This document shows, piece by piece, positions 22,101-34,100 of a DNA stretch of 64,000 nucleotides. The first letter of the stretch is position 1, and the number at the start of each line of letters is the position of its first letter. The notes beneath the pieces were generated by a model that saw only the letters and a list, made by a program, of their open reading frames with translations, did no database searches and was not told where the DNA came from. Source of the DNA: Aspidiotus rigidus (Eukaryota; Arthropoda; Insecta; Hemiptera; Diaspididae); NCBI GenBank assembly GCA_035079385.1, contig JAVHKY010000012.1, positions 6,600,501 to 6,664,500 of the forward strand. The letters are read 5' to 3'. The translations under genes and the position numbers were made by a program.

Positions 22101-25100
22101 CCAAACGGAAGATTAAAAAATCAGCGGCATAATATTATTAATGAACGTAAAACTTATTACAAATATGAATCAAAGTATTAGATTTAGATCTTCTTAGCCA
22201 AGCATGGACGACCACGTTTTCGCTTTCTTCCTAGAGGTATTTGTTTAGCCTCTTCTGGCACTTGCACCAACTTCAACCTAATTTTCAAGCCTAAGGAATG
22301 CTTGCATTCGCCTTCTTTCAAGAAGTGTGGACATGTGCAAGTAGACTCTCCTATCCAAGTAGAGTGTATATAAATGACCCAAAGGCCGTAGTTGAATGTT
22401 GAAGGAGTCGAACGTTCTCCACTTCCCTTGCAAACCTTCATACTTCTTGAGCAGTTTTGTAGTTAAAGGCTGTTCTATAGTTGAGGAGCAAACAAAAAAT
22501 AATGTTCCTCCCTTGTGGTCTCTTTGGAGAACCGGATGGTTGGATGTAGCCCATTAAAATGCAGCTGTCCATGTTTTTAGAGGTACGGACGGAGTTTGGA
22601 TCGCGTCGTTGTGACCAGTCTTCTACCAGATTTGTGGCACTCTCCATGAATTGCCCAACTGGAAGTCTTTCTCCCAACGTATGCCCTCGCTTTATCCACG
22701 CGTTCGTTCCTTCCAAACCATTGTTTGTTGTGGGACATCCAGGTGCACATCCGAGATACCACATAGGAAACTTGATCAACCATTGCTGTTCAAAATACTT
22801 CAGGAACTTCATGACAATCGGACACTTTTCTCGCTTCCATTTTTCTAGAAACAATGCCGCAACTATCCGAAAAATCTCGTCCGTCTGGCAATGATGAAGT
22901 GCCTCGATATCTATTTTCATGCGAACTGCTGTACCATTTTTACTCAGAGAGCATAGATACTTCTTGATATTCTCCGTGACATGAAAATAACACATGATAC
23001 GCACTGCTGGTACCCCGAACACGTTCATGTAACCCCTGGATATGGCTTCACTGCTATCGGCCAATAGAATGGAGGGACTCCATTCCAAGAGATATTGATG
23101 TAATAACGTGAAAACAAATTCAAATCTTCTATTGTCTCACCATTCATGACAGCTAGAAGAACAGGATTTTCATTTTCTCGTTCTGACCAGTTAAAAAGTC
23201 GTGCTCAGTAATGGCGGGAATTTCAATTAACATCACGCCCCCTACAATTATTTTCCCGCCCTCGTCCTTCCCGTTCAATATTATTTTAGTCGCGTGCACT
23301 TTAATATTTCCCATAGTTTAAATGTACGAATTTTGTATCTCAATTTTATCTTTAATTTGAATCATATTTGAAGTTTCTACGACTCTTCTGAGCCGAATTA
23401 TGGACCAAAATGTGCCGAAAATTCACCAAATCGCCAGGGTTCCCAAAATAGGGCTTGAAAATTAATTAATTCACAGTATTGAGGTGAATTTCGAAAATGT
23501 TAATAATCAAATTATTGTTTCTTAAGTGAATTTGGACGGGGAAAACGAGAAAAATAGTAACGAAATCCTAAGAAGCACCAAAATGGGTTAATAATCCCAA
23601 GAAGGATCAAAATTCCCCCAAGTTGGAAAATATTTCAAACTTTCAAATTTTAATTCGATTTTCAAGTGGAATTTTGCGCTGAGTTCGGAAAAAAATGCTC
23701 ACAGAGTTCTTCGAAGAACCGAAAAGGGGTTAATGGGCCCAAAAAGGGTCAAAATTTTCCCAAATTGGGAAATTGTTCAAATTTTTAAATTTTAATTCGA
23801 TTTTCAAGTGGAATTTCGTGCTGAGTCCAAAAAAAATGCTTAAATAATACTTCGGAACACCAAAACGGGTTGATGGGCTCGAAGAGAATCAAAATTCCTT
23901 CAAGATGAACAAATAATTGCGTAATCATCAAATGTAGTTTTCAATTCTGGAGTAAATTTTTTCGCCGAGTCAAAAAAAAAAAATACTGAAATGGCCCTAG
24001 ATGATCTCCAAAATGAAAAATGAAAAATTCTCATTCTGCAGTAAAATTGTTGATTCAGGGGATGGAAGGAATATCGTTAAGTTCGTCTTCCGTTGAGTGC
24101 TTGCGGAGTGAGAGATCGACTAGCGCCGGGTGACAAATCCGAAAGAGGAAATTGCAGAAATTCTCCTCATTTGGGGATTGGCAGGAGACGACAACTTCGT
24201 CTTCCGTTGAAGGTTCGCGGTGAGAGATCGACTAGGGCTCTACGTATGATCAAAGTGGGAAAAAGTGTGTTTTCGGCAAAGAACGCAAAGTTGGTCTTCT
24301 GTTGCGTGCTTGCAATGAGAGATCAATTGACGCCCTACCTATGAGCGAAGCGGGCCAAACTGCAAAAACCTCTCAATTCAGGCAATGGGAGGTTACCGCG
24401 AATTCGGTCTTGCTCGTGATGAGCGATCAGCTACAGCTCACCGCGAGCTCATGACGAAAGACCAGCTTCACAGTATCATACCTCCCTCGCGCGAAAGTAC
24501 GAGAATTTCCTCGGATCCGGTGCCTTATTGAACGTAGGGCCTTCATCGTTCTCTCACGTCAAGCTTAACGAACAACGGCCTCGGGATATCCTTCCCAGCA
24601 CTGGCTGTGGAAACGAGAATTTTCTTCAATTCACCTGCCTAGATAAAACTGGGCTAGTTACAGTTCTCTCCTGGCGAGGACACACTGGAACGCGATCTTC
24701 GCGGTATGTTTGTCACCATTGCCTGAAACAACGAGAATTTTCACGTACTCACTCAATTAGATCAAACACAGGGCTCCAACTGGTCTCTCACCGCGAGCCC
24801 ATGGCAGACAACAATCTTGCTAGTACCCTACTTCGCGGGTCTCCACGAGAAATTTTTCGGATTTATCCGCCTTTATTGAACAGGGGGTCCTACCCGATCT
24901 CTCACTGCAAGCTCATAACAGAAAACAATCTGAAGGACATCATTCCCTTCAGCGGGTGAAGCCCCGAGCAATTCCAGGCATTCGTCTGCCTCAATCAAAT
25001 ACTGAACTGTAGCTGATATCTCATCACGAGCAAAACCAAATTCGCGGTATCATACCTCCCATTGACTGAATCTAGGAGTTTTCGCACTGCTTCAAACATA

Positions 25101-28100
25101 AGTGGAACTTTCATCGCGGGCACGCAACAGAAGACCACTTTGCGGTATCATACCTTCCTTTTCCTGAAACAACGAGAGTTTTCGCACTTTTTCCCACCCG
25201 CGACCAATCTTTTGTTTTCGCGAAGCTCGATTTCTATGAGAACCAAATTAAATTGAAAGACTAAGCGATTTCCCAAGGTGGTAAAATTGTAATCTTTTTT
25301 GGGCACCTGCACACATTTTGGTGCTTCGAAAAATTATTCAACAGTTTTTGTTTACAACTAAGCACACAATTCTACCCTAGAATCAAGAAAAACTTTGAAG
25401 ATTAGGCAATTTCTTTCGTTTTGGAGAAATGTTGACCCTTTTTGGTCCCATGAACCCATTTTGGTGTTTTGCAAGATTTCTTATTCGGATTCAGCGCTAA
25501 ATTTTGTCTCAGAAACGAGAAAAACATCGAAGATTAGGCGATTTTATCATTTTGGGGAAATTTCGACCCTCTTTGGGCCCATAAACCCGTTTTGGTGCTT
25601 CGCAGAATTTTTAACAATTTTATTCAGATTCAGCGCTAAATTTTATCTCAAAATCGAGAAAAACATCGAAGATTAGGCGATTTTATCATTTTGGGGAAAT
25701 TGTGACCCTTTTTGGGCCTATAAACCCATTTTGGTGCTTCGCAGAATTTTTTAACAATCTTATTCAGATTCTGCGCTAAATTTTACTCTAGGATAGGAAA
25801 ACACTTTGGAGATTACGCGATTTTTTCAATAGGAAAATTGTCTTTCGATAATTCACAACTTTGGGAACCCCTGCTGTGAAATCACGGCACATTTTGGTCC
25901 ATAACTCGGCTCAGAAAAGTCGTAGAAACTTCGGATGTGGCTCAAATTAAAGATAAAATTGAGATAGAAAATTCGTACATTTAAAGTATACGTCTAACGT
26001 TTTGCGTTTTCGTGCTATGACAGATTTAGCGCAAACTCCCATTCAACTGGTAACATCTTTCTGCCCCACCCTGTATATACATAGGACGGGGACTTGAAAA
26101 ATTTTCGAGCTCCGAGTTTTACTAGATGGCGGACGGCGAACTCTGAAAAACCCCTCAATAAAACAGGTTCTCTGTTACAATATTAAACTTCTTGCTCAGA
26201 AACAGGCCAGCGCCGTACCGCTTTGGCGCCCTAATTGAATCAACTTTTTGACGACCTATTTGAAAAGCAAATTCTTTTCATAAATTACTTGTCCGTCCCT
26301 TTGCCGTCCTCTCGTCTTCGGCGTCCCGGGCAGTCGTCTGGTTTACCCAGGCCTCGGCACGGCCCAACTCAGAAAAAAATAAGGATAGGCGATTGAATGA
26401 ACCAATTTCTCGTCAATTATCCTCAAAGTAAAACGTATGTGCTTTTTCTTATTTGGACGAGGCAACGCTTGAGTCGCACTTTTGAAGGAATTAATTTTTT
26501 GCTTCAATACGTTGATTCTATACTCTGTTCACGTTAAGAAAGGATAGAAAGTAGTACGAAGTACGCACTTCAAAAACGGAACGCTCCAGGTAATTTTAAT
26601 CTATCCTTCCATTCTCGAGGTACGTATCTCATACTACTTTCTATCCTTTCTTAACGTGAACAGAGTATATGCATTCTAAATTCCCCGTTTTCCTTATGGA
26701 GCGATGCTAGCGACCCTACAATTCACCCAGTGCCAGTGCATATTGTGGACAGGTTTTGTAAGGGGTTAATGTATCGTTGTCTCCTTCGGTCGCTTTCTGG
26801 ACTCTTGAAATCAATATAATAAATAATAATTATGTATTGCCAATAATTATTTTGTAATAAGAATAGCAATTCAAAGTCACTTCGGTTTCTTGAAAAAATA
26901 ATAAGAAATAAAAACTTCGTTGAGAAGAGTCATTGTACGAGGGAGATGAACTCATTAACTGGATTATGATCAAATGACCATTTTTGATTTTCAGCCCAAA
27001 ATTAGACAACCGAGTTTGGGATTCGTTCCAGGAAACTCTTCCAATGCCAACGTATTTGGTCGCATTTATCGTATGCGAGTTCAGTTTCATCACGGATTCA
27101 GCTAAGTTCATATCGGTTTATACTCGCGAGAACGCCGTGGAATATGCTAAATACGCCTTGGAATCAGCGAAGAAATTGATCACACAAATGGAGACGTTCA
27201 CGGGTATTGAATACGCGCTACCCAAGATAGATTTGGTCGCCGTTCCCGACTTTCTAGCTGGTGCTATGGAGAACTGGGGTCTGACCACGTATCGGTAAGA
27301 AAGTTAGTACTCATTTCTTATCTAAAAATGTGTGCATTCGCTCCATATTTTGAAGATCTCAACACTGCTTCTAGCGAACGTTATCTTCTCTACGATCCAG
27401 AAACGACCCCTGTTTTCAGTAAAGATTCCATTTGCTCGGTGATAGCGCATGAATTAGCCCACCAGTGGTTTGGCGATTTCGTAACGATGAGTTGGTGGGA
27501 TTCCGTTTGGCTCAATGAGGCATTTGCAACTTATTTTGAAACTTTCGCCACAGCCGAAGTAAGCTAGGATGGGTTGTAACTTGCCCGTGGTTGAGAAATT
27601 ATTCAACATTTTGAGTACCTACCTAAGTACGCGAATGTATTTTTTATTTAGGTGGAGCCTACTTGGAGGAAAGATGACTTTTTTACTATTAACGTGCTTC
27701 AAGAAGCGTTATTCGTTGATCACCCTGCTCATTCCATGACGTGGCCTGTGAAGACTCCCAAAGAAATTGATGATTTATTCGATGCAATCATTTACGATAA
27801 AGGTTTAGTTCATGGTTACCGACTTGAGATGAATCGACAGTTGTATTATTATTATTAGGTATTTAATTTCTCGATTTGTGTGTTACAGGAGCCTCAGTAC
27901 TTAGGATGTTGGAGCACATGATCTCAACCTCAATTTTCAAAGATTCGCTGCATTCTTATCTACATAAAGGGTATATAGCCTATAATATGAACTAAGGTAA
28001 CTTCGGGTAATTACGCCATAGCAAATTCAAATGATAATTTCTCGAATCCTATTGGCTGTAAAGTCCCGCTGAAAGGCTTATGTGGTAGTGTGATTAATTG

Positions 28101-31100
28101 ACTTTAACTCCCCGGGGTTTAAATGAGAGCCATGAGCACCGCAGGCCCGTGCGAGTCAAAATCCAAAAAACTTGGAATTGGCGGGGTTACCCGACATGGC
28201 GGGTAATTACGCCATACATTTTCCAAGTCATTTTTTCTCACAAAAACATGCTCTAAGTCACTGTGTAGTATATAATTATTCTTCTGAGAGTGAGGTGGAC
28301 TCACGGACATGACTCCTATGACCCAAAATTATGATTCCCTCCCCTCTACCATCTGCTACTACCCGTTTCCTTCCAATTCTTGTACGAGTTTTAATAATTT
28401 TAAGGAAAAATTTGTCGCTTGTCGGTATTTATGCACAAGTAAGTTATTACTGGAATTGAATGAGAACGTAAGTATTACCCTCCAATTACGTCTCACGTGC
28501 AAAACAATTTAAAATTAGCATTTATTATCAATTTCTGCACAATTTGTACTTGGCGTGTTTACCCGATTTCAGTACCTGGCGTATTCACCCGACCATCATG
28601 AAAACAGCTTTCGCTGGAACTGCTCACACATTCTCGCATTTATCACGTTCGTTATTGATACAATCGCCTAAATTTTTGTATCGTTCAAAAGCGGATAAGA
28701 AGAGCTTTTCAATGATATATAATTCATGATACTTATGTTCATTATTCTCAAGAATAATTTATATTCCAAATCTGCTCCTGGATCCAGTTGATAATGATTT
28801 GGCCGTAAAAAAATCACGAATTTCACAATTATTTTATTATCACTTCATTGAACCGATATTTTGCGGTAAAAATTGACAAGGTTGTTACTAGAGACATTCC
28901 CTAAAAGATACATACGCTATCTACCGGATAACATTGCACCGGCTTCTTTTCTGCATGACTTGGCGTATTTACCCGCCTGGCGTAATTGCCCGAAGTAACC
29001 TTAGGTATTAAAGGAAATTCGTCGTTATAACACTACACAACAAAAAAAAAAAATTGAAAAATGTGAGAACGAAATTATGTACGGTTCTAGAAATATTTTC
29101 GACGCTGATCACGATGCCGTTGGCCGTTTTTAAAATTGGCTTTGGTTATCGAGAAATGAACATATCAAGTTCCCGCGAATCGTAGCGACGTGCAGTGTAC
29201 CCGATAAACCAAATCGACCATCACTAAATGGTCGATATTGGTTGGTTTTTGGTCCTACGACTGAAAAGAGACCAAATATTATGGAACCATCAGAAAGTGG
29301 TTGATTTTTAGTAAATTTTTGAGATAAATCCACCAAATTTTGCCTATTCATTTCAGTTGATTATTGGTTTGATATTATTGCTACTAAATTTTGACCATAA
29401 TTTTTGGTTATTTTTGATCACTATGCGGAATACACATTTCGACCCATTTTTGGTCGTGATATTGTCAATACAGAATGAAATTTTTCCTCGTTTCTTAGTC
29501 TAAAATTGATATTGTATTTATTACTCAATTTTGACTAAGATTTCTAGTCGATTTCTGGGCAGATATTTTGGGAGATACCTTGATCCATTTTGAGTAGATT
29601 TTTCTTCAACATCCATCAATAAATTATTTTTACTCTCTTTTATGGTTTAAAATGAGTATTATGGGGCGAGCCGCATAGTCACACAATTTTGACCAAAATT
29701 TCCAGTCAACTTCTCGGCGGATATCCCTAGGACATATCTTGGTCCATTTTCAGTCGACTTGTCCTCAACATCTATACTAATATTTTTACTCTTTTTCTTG
29801 GTCTATTCTCATGCAAATCGTAGTCACTCAATTTTGCCCAAAATTTCCGGTCAATTTCTTTGAAATGAATCAATTGTCATATTGCTTGCAAACTCGCAGA
29901 TAAAGATATTTAAAATAAAATCTAAAATAAAATTTGAAATTTAAAAATCAATATTCCTAATAATCAAATTGTTTAATGAATTAACATATTCTACTAATTA
30001 TAAAAATATTAGATTTATATATTCAATTTAAGGAATTCCATCAGGATTAATTACTAAATAATATTTTTTCAAATTCAATTTTATATCAATTTTATTTTTT
30101 GAAATTAAATTCTAAATTTATTTTAAAAGTTTATAATATCTAATATAATATCATTTTGAAAAAATAAAGATCTTATTTAAATTTTCTTGATATAGTTTAT
30201 TTAATTAAAATCATTAATTTTGTTTTTTAGAATTATTTATTTGATAAAAATATTTATATTCATTTCTAATAATTTTTATAAAAATCATTATAAAAAATTT
30301 AAAAAATTGAAACTAAATATTTTATACCTATTTCATTTGATTTATTTAATGAATATATTTGATCCTTTAAATAAGAATTGGTAAAAATTATCTAATAATT
30401 TCAATGATTTTAAATAATATTTAAAACTTGTAATCATATTGAACCAGAATGATGTATTCATTTTTTTGTTCAATTTTACATTCAATTAATAGAAAATTAT
30501 TAGGTTTATTTATGACAAATAAAAAAAATAATTACCTATTAAAGAATAATTTTTTTAAAATTGATTTAAATAATAAATTAACACAAATTAAATTGTTAAA
30601 GATTAATATATCAATTAAATTATAATAAGTAAATTTAAATAAATAAATAATAAATTTAGATTCATTTTAAGAAATTATTTAAATTAATTGATTCAATGTG
30701 AATTGATATGCATCCATGATAAAGTCCACAAATTTCTGAACATTGTCCATAAATAATTGAAGGTATAATAATTAATATTGTAATTTTAGACCAAAATCGC
30801 ACTCCTCTCAATACCTAGGTATAATCCCGCTAACAAGATCGCTATCTTCATTCTACTCTTCTCTCAATTGAGGGAGGCTTAGATATAGACTGGTTTTGTC
30901 AAAAATAGTGGTCTATTAGTATCACCTTACTATAGGTCGTTTTATGGCATCTCTATTGCCCAAACTTGATTATTCTGCTTTGTCAAAAGTGGTCTATTTG
31001 TAGTGGTTCGTTAATATCGCTTGAATATAGGCTACAACAGACTATTTTAATATCGTCTACATTGCCCAGAAATCAACCAATCTTTTTCGTCAGAAAAAAA

Positions 31101-34100
31101 AAAAAAAAAAAAAATGCTTTTTCTAATTATGGTGGTCTGTTGACACTGATTAAATATTGACTATGAGAAACTATTTTATATCGTCAGGGTTCCCTAGAAA
31201 TCGACCGTTTTTTTGGTCAAAAATGGTCAAAATATAGTCAATTGCAGAGGAAGTATGGACAATGACTGAGGATAGACCATTTTATGGTACCTACATCATC
31301 TGCAGATCAACTAATTTTTTCAATCAAAATTTTGTCGTAAGTTGGTTTAAATGTGGTCTGTATATGGTAGGGAAGAGCAGAAGTAAATCGACCGAAAAAG
31401 TTGGTCTATTATTAGTCACTCGTCAGAGCGCCCGCTCAGTCTATTTTTGGTCAACATCTACTCAAAATCAACTGAGATATTTGGTCGATCTGGTTTATCG
31501 GGTATGTTCTCGTACTCGCGAAATTCGATAGCTGTGTAATTTCTTTATGCATTTTTTAATTTTTTTATTTTCTTGTGTAGAGTAAATCAATGGTGACACA
31601 ATTGGTAAAATCAAAATTTATTGCTAAAAGAAAAACTAGTGTTCTTATGTAGGTAATCGACGTTATCAAAAGTTACATTTTGATATGACCACCAAATCAA
31701 TAGAGCTTAAAAATATGGCTTTAGCTTCATAATTTTCTCAAACATTTCTGAAATCATACTTTGGTATAGCTGAAGATTCAGAATAATTACTCTATCAGTT
31801 TCAGTTATTTACATTATTTTTCTTTCAAATTTATGTCTTTACTTTTCAAACAGCGTTACTGTATTAAGTATACCGATGAATGAAAGAGAAGTGAAATTTT
31901 TCTAAGAACTAAATTTCATTCCTAGTTTTCATTTACGAAAAATTTTGGAGTTGAGGTGAATCTGTGTACTTAGGACGACAAATTTTCTCACAATTCTGAA
32001 GCATAAGAAAATTATCGAAGAAGACAATATTTTCATTTTAAATGTTACGTTTTGACGATAGTCATGCAGCAGGAGGTACTGTTACACCGGATATCCTATG
32101 GCAGGCTTTCGACGAAGAAGCTGCTCGCAATAAACTCGAATTTCCAATGAACACGACTATTGGAAGTATCATGCGAACGTGGACGGATAATCAAGGCTAT
32201 CCCCTTATAACCGTACGACGAATTCCGAATGGAAATCTTACCACGATAGGAATAAAACAAGTAAGTACCTAATTCATTTTTCCTTCTTTTTAATCTGCAA
32301 TTGAACGATGGATTACAGTTTATTCTTTGTCCTCAATTGATAGGAGGCAAAAATAAGCGAGACTGTTTCAAATCGTGAATGGATAGTTCCGCTGTCGTAC
32401 ATGAAACAACATTCTCAGAATGAACCGAGTACAAGACCGTGTGTCTGGTCTCTAAAACAGGAAGAATTTTTTCTAGTGAATGAAACTGCCAACGACGAAT
32501 GGATATTGTTCAATATCAACCAAACAGGTACATATTCTCATATTTGAAAACTTTTTTTGCAATTTAACCAATTTGATGAAAATGCGTAAGAAACTATCCC
32601 CGCTTGAATGGTACCTGATGAAGAAAAAATTTACAGTTTCTCCATCAAAATGTGGCGATTTGAAGAAAATATAAAGGTCAATTTGAGGTCAACGTTTCTG
32701 ATTGGTCGAAATTCTTATGGTCTGTCTGGTGAAAGTTTCCCCTCTTCATCTCAAAAATGTGGCTCTCCGATTTGTTGAGAAATTTATGGTCTCTTGTTGC
32801 TCTCATTCAAACTGCCCCGCTGTTGGCGAAAAAACTTGAGGGAACAAAAAAAATTTTCAACTTGCTCGTGAAGCATCCACAAAGACACGTTTGCACCTGC
32901 AGCCAATTTTCTATTTTCCGTTTAATTTCATTCTTACCTACGATTAATATTTTTCAAAATTGTAATATTTTCGAGCGATCAATTTTAGTGTTTTTCTTAC
33001 CATATTTTTAGGTTATTTTCGAGTCAACTACGACAATGAGAATTGGGGATTATTAAGACATCAATTAAACAATAATCCGCTCATCATACCGCCACTAAGC
33101 CGAGCTCAACTTATTGACGATGCCTTCTTCCTAGCAGTAGAGAATAAATTAGCGTTTAAAAATGTTTTTGAATTTATGCTCTACCTCGACAAGGAAGAAG
33201 ATCCCATTCCATTGATAGCTGCTATGAGGAATTTGCGCAGTATTTACACCTCATACATTCATCCTCTTCAAACTAATGAATCAGATAACGCCCTAGTAAG
33301 TAATCATTCAATTCAAGCGTTATTCGAAGTTCGAGAATGAAGGATACCACACAAGGAACAAATTGAGTGGAAAAAGTCTTCAAATTTTAACCAACGACGT
33401 CGACAGAACAAAAAGAATTATATTTTTCCGAAGTAGGGGTACTCCAATGCGTAAACACAATAAATTTTGCAAAGATCACATCCGATTGTGGATTTCGATT
33501 TTCAGAATAGAAAACAGCCGTGGTAATATATGTACTATAAAAGATACTCACGTCCTACGCCTCTTCCTGCTCTGTGACTACCGAAATTTACAATTACCAT
33601 CCAATCCTCTTCTCACATTCGACTCCAAAACCTCCTAGTACCCCTTTCATATATGAATGAAATTTTATTTTAGCTGACTGACCGTAGAATCCCTCCCTAT
33701 CATTGCAAAGCAATGAATCATGTTTTTCTGCTCAATAGGATTATTTCGTCGACAGAGTTCGACCTCATTTTGAAAGGGTCGGTTTCGATGTCAAAGCTGA
33801 GGACAGTCATGCTCAAAAGATTTTCCGAACAGAATTATTGAGATTTGCTTGCGAACTTGATATTGGTCAATGTGTGGACGAAGCGAAGAATCAGTACACG
33901 AAGAACCTCAAAAATTTCATGAAGTAAATTCTGTAGTCACGCAATATTTCAATATTTTCATACATACTGTACCACCGTTTTATTTCTACCTATTATATTT
34001 TTCTGAAATGGTGGTTATCTATCAGTTTCTTGATGGTTACAATAATTAATTTTAATTTTTTTCTTCCTCAACCCTACCTTGTCCACAATTATTTGTAATG

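Larger units (their letters stand above)
29900..30788 (-). other. NUMT: nuclear copy of mitochondrial DNA (cox2 end, trnK/trnD region, beyond)
   Basis: A sharply AT-richer block (A/T runs almost throughout) inside the transposon. Read on the minus strand, it starts with the C-terminus of cytochrome oxidase subunit II and continues into a trnD-like hairpin, as in arthropod mitochondria (cox2, trnK, trnD, atp8, atp6). The cox2 part uses TGA as Trp and ATA where the family has Met, so it follows the invertebrate mitochondrial code. The part beyond trnD (30493 down to 29900) is expected to be atp8/atp6, but I could not recognise it in any frame. The left border is set only by the composition change. 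Confidence 0.75.
29200..31502. mobile_element. 2.3 kb TA-flanked TIR element carrying mitochondrial DNA
   Basis: Terminal inverted repeats CCCGATAAACCAAATCGACC (29200-29219) and its counterpart at 31482-31502 match at 20 of 21 bases. TA lies on both sides (29198-29199 and 31503-31504). The related sequence at about 57940-58000 shows the uninterrupted target (GCAGTGTATGTTC on its minus strand), so one TA was duplicated on insertion, as Tc1/mariner-type transposases do. The subterminal regions are full of GGTC/GACC words. The centre (about 29900-30788) is not transposon-like but a piece of mitochondrial genome. No transposase is present. Confidence 0.8.
29031..31582. mobile_element. Inverted-repeat element (family IR-1), split by a later insertion
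   Basis: Left part 29031-29199 and right part 31503-31582 together form one member of a family also found at 48234-48580 and 57805-58132. The ends are CACTACACAA plus an A run on the left, and a T run plus TTGTGTAG on the right. The arm includes 'TTTTCGACGCTGATCACGATG' and 'AAATTGGCTTTGGTTATCGA'. The copy was interrupted by the TA-flanked element at 29200-31502. It has no coding capacity. Confidence 0.7.

Noticed and set aside
23315..26074. Reading copy 2 as an assembly duplication of copy 1
   Set aside because: The two copies differ in unit number, have point differences throughout and one is truncated, so they are separate elements.
27328..27374. Open reading frame upstream of exon 4 of gene B (CAFAPYFEDLNTAS)
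   Set aside because: The frame is open but the protein family requires 'GLTTYRE' to continue directly into 'RYLLYDP'. The acceptor at 27371-27374 restores exactly this, so these bases are intron.
29880..30790. Reading the AT-rich block as bacterial endosymbiont DNA
   Set aside because: The cox2 end with TGA as Trp and ATA at the Met ligand position is mitochondrial; a bacterial origin does not fit.
32042..32061. ATG at 32042 as start of a separate gene
   Set aside because: It is the intron end before exon 7 of gene B. The acceptor at 32060-32061 gives the right phase and the family sequence continues from exon 6.
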